Assembly: GCA_039621445.1 (NCBI GenBank)
Contig: CP154956.1
Location: 58,039,155-58,103,154, forward strand
Reading direction: 5' to 3'
Length of the DNA: 64,000 nucleotides
From: Euglena gracilis
Lineage: Eukaryota > Euglenida > Euglenophyceae > Euglenales
Both the position numbers and the translations under genes were made by a program. The notes beneath the pieces are model-generated. The model saw only the letters and a list, made by a program, of their open reading frames with translations. It made no database searches and was not told where the DNA came from. Below, in pieces: positions 21,171 through 30,365 of the stretch (within the stretch, counting starts at the first letter, position 1; each line of letters begins with the position of its first letter).

Positions 21171-21494
21171 CCCCCCCCCCTAGTCGTACGACCGGGTTCC
21201 TGCAACCTGTGACCGGGGGGGGGGGTCGTAACACCCCCATAACCTGGAACCTGTTTTAATTTTTTTTCTTGTGTGCTAGTTTTATTTTTTTTTTTTTGTT
21301 TTTTTTTTTTTTTTTTTTTTTTTTTTTGTTTTTTTTTTTTTTTTTTTCGTTTTTATTTTTTTAAATGGTGTTAAAATTTTTGTAACCTGCAACCTGTGAC
21401 CGGGGGGGGGGGGGTCATAACACCCCATGACCTGCAACCTGTGACCGGGGGGTGGTCGTAAATGAGGGGCGGTCGTACGACTAGGGGGGGGGGG
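21171..21494. mobile_element. MITE, TAGTCGTACGACC family, copy 2 (about 324 bp)
   Basis: It has the same TIRs and the same CCTGCAACCTGTGACCGGGG blocks as the copy in the 3.2-kb element, but the middle is a 70-bp T tract instead of the GC hairpin. No target duplication is visible. Confidence 0.8.
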
Positions 21495-21527
21495 CAAGCA
21501 CCTCTGGTCAGCCATGCCCTTGGGCCC

Positions 21528-21590
21528 AGCATCGCCCAGCATCGCCCAGCATCGCCCAGCATCGCCCAGCATCGCCCAGCATCGCCTTTG
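21528..21590. repeat. 10-bp tandem repeat GCATCGCCCA
   Basis: About six perfect units. The same unit recurs at 23,101-23,155 and 23,178-23,228. Confidence 0.95.
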
Positions 21591-21639
21591 GAGCCCTTGA
21601 AGGTGTACCTATAATGCCTGCTACTTTTGCCGCTCTAGC

Positions 21640-22105
21640 CCACTTTTGGCTACTTTTGGCCATCTTTGGTTGCTTTTTTGACCACTTTGACCACTTTTGA
21701 CTGCTTTTTTGCCCACTTTGACCACTTTTGACTGCTTTTTGACCACTTTTGCCCACATTTGCTGCCTTTTGACCAATTTTGACTGCTTCTTGACCACTTT
21801 TGCTGCTTTTTGCCCGCTTTTGCCCATTTCCAACCACCTTTTGCAGCTTTTTGATCACTTTTGCTGCTTTTTGACCACTTTTGGCCCCTTTTGCCTGCTC
21901 TTTGACCACTTTTGACAACTTTTGTTGCTTTTCAACCACTTTTGCCCACGTTTGCTACTTTTTGCCCACTTTTGGCCATTGTTGCTGCTTTTTGACCACT
22001 TTTGCCCACTTTTGCCACTTTTTTACCACCTTTGCTGCTTTCTGACCACTTTTACCCTACTTCTGCCTGCTTTTTGACCACGTTTTGACCACTTTTGCTA
22101 CTTTT
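21640..22105. repeat. Degenerate ~21-bp satellite, GACCACTTTTG-CTGCTTTTT
   Basis: About twenty diverged units alternating GACCACTTTTG and YTGCTTTTT. Lys/Gln/Val-rich minus-strand frames through it are products of the repeat. Confidence 0.85.
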
Positions 22106-22380
22106 TGCCGGCACAGGATGTGGGGCAGGCCTGTGAGATGGCAACATCGAGTGCAAGTTGCAAGCCTCTTGCCGGTCAGACAAACAAAGTCCAAAACAGT
22201 TGTGCTGGAGGGTCAAAACAGAGGGTGGAGGGTGGCACCCCTGTAACAGCAACGGGGTGTCCACCCAACACCCTGCCCAGACCAGGCTGGATCTGCGGCG
22301 AGTGTAAGTGTTCAGAGGTTAAACCAGCAACAACCAAGGAAAGACACGGCAAAGTGTGGCTGTATCCGACCAGTCGATTG
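22106..22380 (+). CDS. Candidate Cys-rich frame between satellites, unrecognised
   Basis: A GC-richer island between two satellites. A plus frame is open through it, with GWICGECKCSEVKP and then GKVWLYPTSRLCCPS, a Cys pattern (C-x2-C-x-C, later CC) that could bind zinc. The frame continues into the 18-bp minisatellite, so no proper end exists. The minus strand is also open. It is held as possible exon material only. Confidence 0.2.
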
Positions 22381-22384
22381 TGTT

Positions 22385-22735
22385 GTCCATCTGCATCCGT
22401 TGCATCCTGCATCTTGTCCACCATCTGCTTCTTGTCCAGCATCTGCGTCTTGTCCAGCATCTGCATCTTGCCCAGCATCTGCATGTTGTCCAGCATCTGC
22501 ATCTTGTCCATCTGCATCTTGTCCAGTATCTGCATCTTGTCTAGCATCTGCATCTTGTCCAGCATCTGCTTCTTGTCCAGCAACTGCATCTTGTACACCA
22601 TCTGCATGTTGTCCAATGTCTGCATCCAGTTCATCTTGTCTTGCATCGGCATCTTGTCCAGTATCTGCATCTTGTCCAGAATCTGCATCTTGTCCAACAT
22701 CGGCATCTTGTCCAGTATCTGTCCAGTATTCATCC
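22385..22735. repeat. 18-bp minisatellite CATCTGCATCTTGTCCAG
   Basis: About eighteen partly diverged units, some lacking one hexamer. The unit length is a multiple of three, so frames stay open (Leu-Asp-Lys-Met-Gln-Met on the minus strand). No evidence that it is translated. Confidence 0.93.
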
Positions 22736-23100
22736 GTTGGCTCCTGACCAAGCCAAAATAATCACAAAAGCCCAAAAATTGGCCACAAAAAGCCCAAAAT
22801 TGACCACAAAAAGCCCCAAAAAGCAACCAAAATAATCAAAGATTGCCCAAAAATGCCAACAATGCCCACAAAAGATAGCGAAAAATGACCCAAAATCACC
22901 AAAAAGGCGCAAAATGGCCAAAAATGCCATAAAATCTGCTCAAAAAGGCCCCAATTAGCCCAATGTTTGCCAAATCAGTGATAATTAGCCCCCCAAATTA
23001 GCAAAAATTGACCCATAATGGCCAAAATGGGTGTCAAACTGGAGCTTTGTGGGAAAATTATCCCAAAAATGGTTCAATTCTCCAAAATATACAAAAAAAA

Positions 23101-23228
23101 TGCCAGCATCGCCCAGCATCGCCCAGCATCGCCCAGCATCGCCCAGCATCGGAACCCCACCTCTGGTCTCCAAAAATCCAGCATCGCCCAGCATCGCCCT
23201 GCATCGCCCAGCATCGCCCAGCATCATC
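23101..23228. repeat. GCATCGCCCA arrays, second locus
   Basis: Two short arrays of the same 10-bp unit as at 21.5 kb, separated by 22 bp. Confidence 0.95.
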
Positions 23229-23339
23229 AGAGGTGCTTGGGGGGGGGGGTAATACGGACGAAAAAAGGCTCAAATTTTGTGTGAAATGGTTTCAAGTGAC
23301 TAAAAATTGCCCAAAATAGCTCCTCTTGTAGAATTCAAA

Positions 23340-23790
23340 AGATAATTCAAAATAAACATCCGAAATTAAGATTTGGTACCCAAGATCAAGCAGTTGCACA
23401 CCAAATTTAGGTATTAGCGCCGAAATTGAGCAATTTTCACCAAATTAGGCATTTGCAACTCAAAATTAGCCTAAGAACACCCAGAATTAGGCATTTTTTT
23501 GCCAACCCAAATTTGGACATCCCCCCAAAAATTAGGCATTTGTCGCTGAAAATTTTTATGAATTAGGAATATACCATTCAAAATCAGGCATTGGAACAGC
23601 AAATTAGAGATTGATTGCCAGTCAAATTTCAGTACTTTTACACCCGAAATTAGGCATTTCCCACTCAAAATTAGGCATTTACACATGAAATTAGGAATTT
23701 GGTCCTCAAAATTCGGAATTGGCACACTAAATTAGGAATTTACCTGAGAAAATTCTGAACTGGCACACCAAATTAGGCATTTGCTACACA
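23340..23790. repeat. AATTAGGCATTT array, plus orientation
   Basis: About fourteen spaced copies of CAAATTAGGCATTTGC-like units with 25-35 bp period and variable spacers. It faces an inverted array at 24,215-24,400. Confidence 0.8.
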
Positions 23791-24214
23791 AAGTCAGCAA
23801 AACAAAATGACCCGGCTTCCGTCACGCCGTCGGCCAGCCGTCGGCCAGCCATGTGCTCCCCCTTTGAGCAAAACCATCCTGGCGTGGGGCAAGGTTGACG
23901 GCTTGTTTTTTTTGAAACAAAAAAAACATGTTTTTTTTTAAAAAAATATGTTTTTCAAAAAACAAAAAAAAACGTCATGGAGGGTTTGGGGTAAAATTTT
24001 TTGCACTGTTTTTTGGGGGGAAAAGTTCATTTTTGATTGCAGCATTCATTTTTTTTTGTTTTTTTTGGGGGGGTTGAAAGCATGATTTTTTGCACCAGAA
24101 AACACAGATTTGGAAATATTTTCACACATAAAAAAACTTTAGAGGGGGTGACCCCCCCCCCGGACCCGAAGACCCTTTTCGGCCAATTTTTTTTCTGAAA
24201 AAAACTTGGCCGGT

Positions 24215-24400
24215 GATGCCTAATTTGACAAAATATTCAGGTAGATTCCTAATTTTGAGGCATAAATTTTGCAAAATTTGGAATGGTGATGCCTAATTTG
24301 GTGTCAAAATACTAATTTTAGGTTGGGGGATTCCTAATTTGGAGCCTAAAAAGGAGTTTCCCCCAAAAATTCGTTTTTGGTGATTCCTAATTTGGCCACC
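24215..24400. repeat. AATTAGGCATTT array, minus orientation
   Basis: Copies of GATGCCTAATTTG and GATTCCTAATTTGG, the inverse of the 23.4-kb array. Together they look like the inverted subterminal repeats of a 1-kb element. Confidence 0.75.
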
Positions 24401-24924
24401 GAAAATGTGGTGTTCCCCCGTGACCCGAACCACCCCCGAAAAATTTTCCTCAAAAAAATGGCAATTTCACAAGGAAAAAGGTCAATTTTTGCTTTTTCAA
24501 AAAAAAAACGTCAACCCTGGCGCAGGGGGGGGGGGGAGGCGTCGAAGGGCATTTCCCCCCCCAAAAAAACAAGTTGAGGATTTTTGCAACGTTTCTGGCC
24601 AGTTGGCCAAATTTTCGAAGATTGCTGCATTTGCGACAAAAACTTTCTCCAAAAAAAAATGGAATTTCTTCATTTCTGGGTGATTTTGGGTAAAAATCAA
24701 CAATTCCGAAGAAGAAAAACAGGGCCTAAAAAGCTCTTTTTTGTGGTATTCCTCCTGTGATTTTTTGGGGGTTTTTTTCGACTTTCAAGATCAAGAAAAC
24801 CGTTCAGGCATTTTCGGTGGTTTTGGGCAGTAGGCCTGGCAGGGTGGTGTCCGAAACAGGGGGTAAATGGGTAAATGGCGTGGTGATGGGGGTGGGGGAG
24901 GGGGGGTGCTGACCCTCCATGGCA
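24401..24924. other. No gene seen
   Basis: A/T-tract-rich sequence with one 10-G run. Open frames are short and low in complexity. Confidence 0.4.
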
Positions 24925-24929
24925 AGCAC

Positions 24930-25132
24930 CACTCCCCCCCCTTATTTGAGCATACCCACGGGCCAAAGGACCCCAAATGCCCAAATAAGGGGGGGTCAAA
25001 TAAGGGGGGGGTCGGAAATTTGGCTATGAGAGAGGGCAAAACAAATTTTCGTCGCCTTCGGCGCCTCAAAATTTTTCTTCCCCAGACCCAAATGCTCAAT
25101 TAAGGGGGGGTCAAATAAGGGGGGGGGGGAGT
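24930..25132. mobile_element. MITE-like inverted repeat, CCCCCTTATTTGAGCAT type
   Basis: The left CCCCCCCTTATTTGAGCAT is answered on the right by ATGCTCAATTAAGGGGGGG and TCAAATAAGGGGGGG. A CGCCTTCGGCG hairpin sits at 25053-25063. Boundaries are blurred by the G runs. Confidence 0.6.
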
Positions 25133-25194
25133 GGCACCATAATTTTCCTCAGTTCAGAAACTGGGTATTTAGGACGAAATTGGCCGTGATTCCT

Positions 25195-25345
25195 TGAACG
25201 CCGGTTCGGGCGTGAAGCCAGAGCCCCTACTCCACGGTTTCAACAACTGTGTCCAGAACGCCGGTTCGGGCGTGAAGTCGCGTTTCAGAACGCCGGTTCG
25301 GGCGGCAGCAGTTCGGGCAGCCCGAACCGGCGTTCTGGACACAGT
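25195..25345. repeat. GAACGCCGGTTCGGGC repeat cluster with foldback
   Basis: Three direct copies of GAACGCCGGTTCGGGC followed by the inverse GCCCGAACCGGCGTTC. A related inverted pair is at 29,735-29,825. Confidence 0.8.
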
Positions 25346-25584
25346 TTTTGTATCAGAAGAGTGACAGGAAAGGTCAATTTTTCAAATCTTTCACCACGGA
25401 GAAATTCACTCCTGAAATTTCATGAAATATTTCAATTGAAGTATTTCGATGTTTCTTTTGCCGCAATGCTGGGGGGAGGGGGGACAGTCACTGGAACGTC
25501 TGGATTGTTTTGACCTGGATCGTTGAGTAAAGGGGGGGGGGGGGGTTTGGACGCCGAACTGGATTGCCTAACCTAAACAAAAAT

Positions 25585-25721
25585 TGGTCGCTAAGGGACC
25601 TCCACCCGAAATTTTTCTAAGTTGGATTTTTTAGGGTTATTTAAAAGAGTAGGGTTTGGTGCGCCATGGCCATGTTGCGCTACATGGCCATTGCGCAAAA
25701 TTTCGGGTGGAGGTCCCTTAG
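25585..25721. repeat. 137-bp inverted repeat
   Basis: Arms of 26 bp, GCTAAGGGACCTCCACCCGA on the left and its complement on the right, flank a CATGGCCATGTTGCGCTACA centre that resembles the centre at 27,795-27,840. Confidence 0.8.
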
Positions 25722-25789
25722 CCAACAAGTACCCAAAAATTTTGCAACTGGATCAATTTTTATCGTGCCCTAAAAGGACAAATTTGGGT

Positions 25790-25849
25790 GCTTGTTCGCT
25801 ACTCGACCGCAAGCTTATATGGGGTTATTTGAAGGAGCAGGGTTGGGGC
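25790..25849. repeat. Left half of a foldback palindrome interrupted by insertion
   Basis: TTCGCTACTCGACC to GAAGGAGCAGGGTTGGGGC matches the left arm of the 19.0-kb palindrome. The other half resumes at 27,795, after the inserted element and its target duplication. Confidence 0.8.
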
Positions 25850-26028
25850 CAGGCATTTGCTTAAGGACCCGGGGGGGGGTACTGGCTAGCCAATCGGCTA
25901 AACACTGGAAAAAATGGACTAGCTAGAACCCCTCCTCCCCCGGGGCGGGGGGTCCGGGGGTCCCCCGAACTGGAAAATTTTTTTTCCTCCGGCACTGTGC
26001 GCCAGAGGGAAAATGAGGTTTTTTATAC

Positions 26029-26142
26029 ACAAATTGTGGCTGAGCCCAGATTTCAGCCTGAAAACGTGTTCAGGAGGGGGCCCCCGAAGGGGGCCCCCTG
26101 AACACGTTTTCAGGCTGAAATCTGGGCTCAGCCACAATTTGT
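26029..26142. repeat. 114-bp palindrome next to the inner element
   Basis: The arms read ACAAATTGTGGCTGAGCCCA, then GATTTCAGCCTGAAAACGTG, closing on GGGGCCCCCGAAGGGGGCCCC. A nearly identical copy is at 28517-28631, also beside a paralogous gene. Confidence 0.93.
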
Positions 26143-26145
26143 TTA

Positions 26146-27527
26146 AAAACGTGTTCAGAGCCCGCCAAATGCCTGCCCTGAAATTCGTGGTCATGATTCA
26201 CGCAAGGGGTCAAAAACGCGAATTTGTGAAATTCGGACCCAAAAAACGGCGCCCTCATTGAAAACGTGCCTGAACACAGATGCCTTAATTAAAACCGTTA
26301 ACCGTTCACGGGCTTCCCCACGTGAGGAAACGGGGTGCGTTCACGGGTGCGCACTACGGCACCCGTGAACGGACCCCGTTTTCACATATGCGCACCCGTG
26401 GTCGGTTCACGGGTGCACAGACGGCAGCCGTGGACGGAGTTTTACATAAAAAAAAGGAAAAACATTTACGCAGTAGGGAAGAGGATGTGAAACAAATGGC
26501 GAACCTGGAGAACTTCAGGGGTGGGGGCATGAATGCAAGAGGTGGCATAGGGAACTGACACGCGGCAAACTAAATTTCGGTGCGAGGCACATGCTCGCGA
26601 TGCCTTTCGGCATGGTCAGAGGAACAACAGGACGGATAACTCAACGACAACCCTGACAAATCCACGCTTTTTTCGGCGCGCGACGCAACTCATGGCATAA
26701 ACGGGAGCCAATGCCTTGTAAATGTTGCTTACAGCATTTACATAAGTCCGAAAACTGGACACTGGCATGGAGCGAAGGCGCCCATCTTTTCCTACCTTCT
26801 CCTGCCTTGTCTGGACCCAGGCATCGGCTTCCTGCTGCGTCTTGAAAAGTTCACGAGCATCAACGCACCATCTGGCCCATCCCACCAAAACTTCGTCCAA
26901 AGAGCCAAAAACAACGCCATGCCGGTTGCAAACATCTATATACTCCAAAAAACACTTTACTGCGGCATGGTTCTTGGGGCCCAGGTCACAAGTTTGACCA
27001 CCGGTGGGGAGACTGCCTAAAAGGGCATCCACTGCAGCAGCTCCTAGGGAGCCGGCACCACGTAAAACAGCCAAAAATTCATCTACGTTGGGGGGGCGGG
27101 GCATCTGTGCTTCCATCATGTTGGCAAAACGCTTCATCGGACTGTGGGGAAAAGCAGAGGACAGACAGAAACACAAATGTAAAAAACCCAAAAAATTCAA
27201 ATTCCGATCACGGGTAACACCTTGCGCAACCGTGGTCGGTTCACGGGTGCACGCACGGCAGCCGTGGACGGAAATTCCGTTCACGGGTGCGCACTACGGC
27301 ACCCGTGAACGGCCAAAGTTCACCCGTGAACGCCAAAAACGCGATTTTTGACCCCCTAGGCATCTCGTTAGGAAGCGCTTGCCTACTGCGAGGAAGCCCG
27401 TGAACTTGGTTACCGGCGCCCCCCGTTTCTCCACCGGGAATCGTGATCGGACCCCGCTTTTTCTTATAGAAAACATGTTCATGACCACGAATTTCAGGGC
27501 AGGCATTTGGCGGGCTGAACACGTTTT
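26146..27527. mobile_element. Inner TIR element carrying a small gene (1.38 kb)
   Basis: A 48-bp TIR, AAAACGTGTTCAG followed by CCCGCCAAATGCCTGCCCTG and AATTCGTGGTCATGA, with the inverse at 27479-27527. Two GTTCACGGGTGC foldbacks lie on each side of the gene (26339-26370, 26405-26436, 27239-27271, 27279-27310). The superfamily is not recognised. The sister element at 28.5-29.6 kb shares the right TIR and the GAAAACGTG subterminal motif. Confidence 0.8.
26616..27137 (-). CDS. Element-encoded protein, paralogue of the 28.7-kb gene
   Basis: The ATG lies just after a good 3' splice site (CTTTTCCCCACAG), so a 5' non-coding exon is likely. The 173-residue frame opens MKRFANMMEAQMPRPPNVDE and holds CFLEYIDVCNRHG, then VLVGWARWCVDARELF and SSFRTYVNAVSNIYKAL near residue 140. 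The same three blocks in the same order occur in the 28,706 gene (CLEFAKLCQHRQ, FFVAWTGWELDGSLLF, TSFQTYVNAVARAFRK), so they are homologous. The helical layout ending in F-x-T-Y-V-x-A-V recalls the core-binding domain of tyrosine recombinases, but no catalytic domain follows. The last 25 residues after the homologous part are basic and hydrophobic and may be read-through into an intron. Confidence 0.55.
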   Translation of the reverse strand: MKRFANMMEAQMPRPPNVDEFLAVLRGAGSLGAAAVDALLGSLPTGGQTCDLGPKNHAAVKCFLEYIDVCNRHGVVFGSLDEVLVGWARWCVDARELFKTQQEADAWVQTRQEKVGKDGRLRSMPVSSFRTYVNAVSNIYKALAPVYAMSCVARRKKRGFVRVVVELSVLLFL

Positions 27528-27794
27528 CAATAGGTTTTTGGCTGATTTTGTTCCAAAAATTCCCAAGAATGGCCAAAACCGGGCATTTTTGGCCATTTTG
27601 GGGGGTCCCAAAAAAAATGTTTTTTGGCACTTCGCGCCGGTCACTGGAAAAAAAAATTCCACTAGCTAGCCCTGCTAGCAGACCCCCCCCCCCGGGGGGG
27701 TCTGCTAGAAATCCCACTAGCCAATTTTGGACTAGCTGCAGTCCAGCCCCCCCCGTGGGGGGGGGGGTACTGCAATCCCTTAAGCAAATGCCTG

Positions 27795-27905
27795 GTTGGG
27801 GCAACATGGCCATGTTGCGCAACATGGCCATGTTGCCCTAACCCCACTCCTTCAAACATCCATAATAACCGACTTGTAAAATTTTGGAGGTGGCGGTCGA
27901 GCTGT
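27795..27905. repeat. Right half of the interrupted foldback palindrome
   Basis: GTTGGGGCAACATGGCCATG, CCTAACCCCACTCCTTCAAA and TGTAAAATTTTGGAGGTGG match the right arm of the 19.0-kb palindrome. Confidence 0.85.
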
Positions 27906-28516
27906 CACACGTTTATGGATTTTAGGCAGCAAAGCTCTGTCATATTCCAGGTTTTTCTCAGGGTTTCATGCAAGTTGCATTTTTTTTGCATTTTTTTTGC
28001 ATTTTTTTGACTTGCATAATTTGAAGGGCCAAGTTGCATCGCCCCAGGGCGGGATTGAGGTTGAGGATTTCAAAAAAAGTTCAACCTCAATGTCAACGAC
28101 CTCAACCTCAACCTCAACCTCAATGTTACCTCAATGTCCAAAATTCAAAAAAAATGAACTCACAAAAAGCATGGATTGGACCATCTCCTCTTCTAAAACC
28201 TTCCTCAAAGGCAATTTTGACAGCTTTTATGACAATTTACAACATATGTGGGTGGAAACAAGAAAAAATAGTGGGGTGCTGATTAAAAACTTGAAATAAG
28301 TGACCAATTGCCCAATTTTTGAAAAAATCCAGGTAATTTGCCTCTCTTTGTAACACTCTTTTTCAATTCTCTTTGTTGTTGAGTCGTATTCCTTTGGATT
28401 TTCGCATTGAGGTGACATTGAGGAAAGATGGAGGTTGGAAAACCTCAACCTCAACCTCAACCTCAATACCTCAACCTCAATCCAGCCTTGATCCCCCCCC
28501 CTGTATCTTTCTATAC
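27906..28516. repeat. No gene; (CAACCT)n microsatellites
   Basis: TTTTTTGCA units at 27,975-28,005, then CTCAACCTCAAC hexamers at 28,080-28,125 and again at 28,442-28,485. No supported coding frame. Confidence 0.6.
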
Positions 28517-28705
28517 ACAAATTGTGGCTGAGCCCAGATTTCAGCCTGAAAACGTGTTCAGCCAGGGGGCCCCCGAAGGGGGCCCCCTGAACACGTTTTC
28601 AGGCTGAAATCTGGGCTCAGCCACAATTTGTTTGAAAACGTGCCTAACCACAGATGCCCTCATTGAAAACGTGTCACCCCCCCCCTTTTCCGCAGCCCTC
28701 CCACT

Positions 28706-29173
28706 ATGGCGAAACGCACGGCTAACTTTGTGAATGGTCTTTTACCACCTCCCCCTAGGACGGAACTGTTCCTGGCTGCTCTCGCGGTATACCAGCAAGA
28801 TGCCAAGAAGCCGAAGGTTGACCCACTTCATGGCACCTTGCTGGCACAGGGCAACACAAAGAAAAAGTCCGGCTCCGTAGGTGCAGAGCTTGCTGCTGTT
28901 GCCAACTGTTTGGAGTTCGCCAAACTGTGTCAACATCGGCAAGCCTCTTATCCTGAGCTGGATGCTTTCTTTGTTGCCTGGACGGGATGGGAGCTGGATG
29001 GGAGCCTGTTGTTCGATGAGGCGAGCGTCATTGAACAATGTGTGGCTCAACGTGAGCAGCAGTCGGGAACTTTGTTCGTTTCAGGGAAACGTTCGGCAAC
29101 CTCTTTTCAGACATACGTGAATGCCGTCGCTCGGGCATTCCGCAAAACAACGATCCAAATTGTGTGGAGCTGA
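28706..29173 (+). pseudogene. Element-encoded protein with C-terminal PHD-like half, frameshifted
   Basis: It begins at an ATG in good context and runs 155 codons in one frame (MAKRTANFVNGLLPPPP). It is homologous to the minus-strand gene at 26,616-27,137. Right after the TSFQTYVNAV block the frame reaches a stop, but the -1 frame continues to 29,283 as VVCDACGLAYHFHC and then GSFLCKAC. That C-x2-C-x4-H-x2-C ... F-x-C-x2-C pattern is the second half of a PHD-type zinc finger. The first C-x2-C pair is missing, so either an intron, a frameshift or an internal deletion separates the parts. The role is inferred to be DNA or chromatin binding for the element; not established. Confidence 0.55.
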
Positions 29174-29283
29174 ACAAAGTTGTGTGTGACGCCTGCGGTT
29201 TGGCATATCATTTTCATTGCCAAGATTTGCGGCGGCCACCAAAGTATGGCTCTTTTTTGTGTAAAGCGTGTCGTGTTCCGTGA
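29174..29283 (+). pseudogene. PHD-finger-like fragment
   Basis: An open frame from about 29,149 to the TGA near 29,282, read in the frame one base back from the preceding gene. The ligands CDAC, HFHC and CKAC are spaced as in the C-terminal half of a PHD finger. It is probably the tail of the preceding gene. Confidence 0.5.
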
Positions 29284-29734
29284 TGTCCGCCACTCCGTGT
29301 CGTTGTGCTCCAAGGCAACCTAGCCTTCTGTCGTGTTGTAGAGTGCCCCCGACCCGCCTCACTCGTTGAGGACCACCCGGCCTCACAACCGCCCGCCGAT
29401 TTTTCATGACGGCGTTTTTTTGCTTTTTACTCAGGGTTGCCACAGATGCCCTAATTGAAAACGTGCCTGAACACAGATGCCTTAATCGAAAACGTGTCAT
29501 TGCCACAGATGCCCTCATTGAAAACGTGCCTAACCACAGATGCCTTAATTGAAAACGTGTCATTGCAGATGCCCTCATTGAAAACGTGTTCATGACCACG
29601 AATTTCAGGGCAGGCATTTGGCGGGCTGAACACGTTTTTAAAACATTGAAAAAAGATATTTCATTTCAGAAATATTTCTGAAAATTGAAACATATTTTTC
29701 TTCATTTTTCCCATTGTGTTGGTTGCACGGGTGT

Positions 29735-29830
29735 GGCTGCCGCCCAAACCGGCGTTCAGGATGCCGGTTCGGCGTAGAAATTTCTGCGCCGAACCGGCGT
29801 CCAGAACGCCGGTTCGGGCAGGAAGTCGGC
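29735..29830. repeat. CCGGTTCGGC foldback
   Basis: AACCGGCGTTCAGGATGCCG and its inverse around AGAAATTTCT, related to the 25.2-kb cluster. Confidence 0.75.
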
Positions 29831-30005
29831 GTCCGAGGGACCCAAAATAAAAAGTGCCAAAAAGCGTCCAAAAGGGCTTGTAGGCATGTGGCAATCATAT
29901 CTGAGCAGTTTTTGAGGGGTATTTGGCCAGAAATTGGGGTATTTTGTGCAATAATTTCCATTTGGCCAAATTGGCGATTTTGTGAAATAGAGTACCATAC
30001 AGCAC

Positions 30006-30365
30006 GGCTGAAATCTGAGGCCATCTGCTGAAAGCCCTTGAGAAGGGCTTTCGATCAAGGGGCAACATGGCAGGTGAACAGTGGATTTTGGAATTTGCGA
30101 AAAGGGTCGGAACATGCGATCGGCAATTTTCTGGGCACTATGCAGTGTAGCTGAGTTCTGAGGGTACCAAGCGAAAGGTCTTGGTGAGAGCTTTCGATTG
30201 ATATGCTCTATGGCACCTGAGGTGGGATTTCACAAATTAAGATGTCAAATTTTGGAATACACGATCGCTGAAAATAAGCGCTGTGTGCATAATGGCTGAA
30301 TCCTGTGTCCATCTGTCAAAAGCCCTTGAGAAAAGCTTTCGATTGATGGGTAACATGGCATCAGA
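30006..30365. repeat. ~145-bp degenerate tandem repeat, three units
   Basis: Each unit contains a phrase like AAAGCCCTTGAGAAAAGCTTT with CGATTGATGGG and AACATGGCA. The core is itself a small hairpin (AAAGCCCTTGAGAAGGGCTTT, given here as AAAGCCC and GGGCTTT arms). Confidence 0.65.

Larger units (their letters stand above)
25850..27794. mobile_element. hAT-like element, 1,945 bp, with nested cargo
   Basis: It starts CAGGCATTTGCTTAAGG and ends CCCTTAAGCAAATGCCTG, with the exact 8-bp duplication GTTGGGGC at 25842-25849 and 27795-27802. It landed near the centre of a foldback palindrome. It carries a 114-bp palindrome, then an inner TIR element with a gene. Its own outer parts have poly-G tracts and ACTGGAAAAAA phrases shared with 4.3 and 10.5 kb. 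No hAT transposase is inside, so its mobility depended on another copy. Confidence 0.9.
28517..29638. mobile_element. Gene-carrying TIR element, sister of 26.1-27.5 kb (1.12 kb)
   Basis: The left boundary is the 115-bp palindrome; the right is the 48-bp TIR (TCATGACCACG to GAACACGTTTT). Before the right end lie five 30-bp subterminal repeats, CACAGATGCC(C/T)TNATTGAAAACGTG, at about 29,440-29,590; one such unit also follows the left palindrome. The matching left TIR seems to be replaced by the palindrome. Confidence 0.75.

Noticed and set aside
22385-22735. CRISPR-like array
   Set aside because: Units are directly adjacent with no spacers of constant length, and the region is clearly eukaryotic; it is an 18-bp minisatellite.
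23340-23790. CRISPR-like spaced repeat
   Set aside because: Repeat units drift strongly, spacers vary in length, and an inverted array lies opposite; it fits subterminal or satellite repeats.
26322-26436. GTTCACGGGTGC foldbacks as attachment sites
   Set aside because: They occur as direct copies on both sides of the gene with swapped order, but no integrase catalytic domain or crossover core is visible; kept only as repeats.
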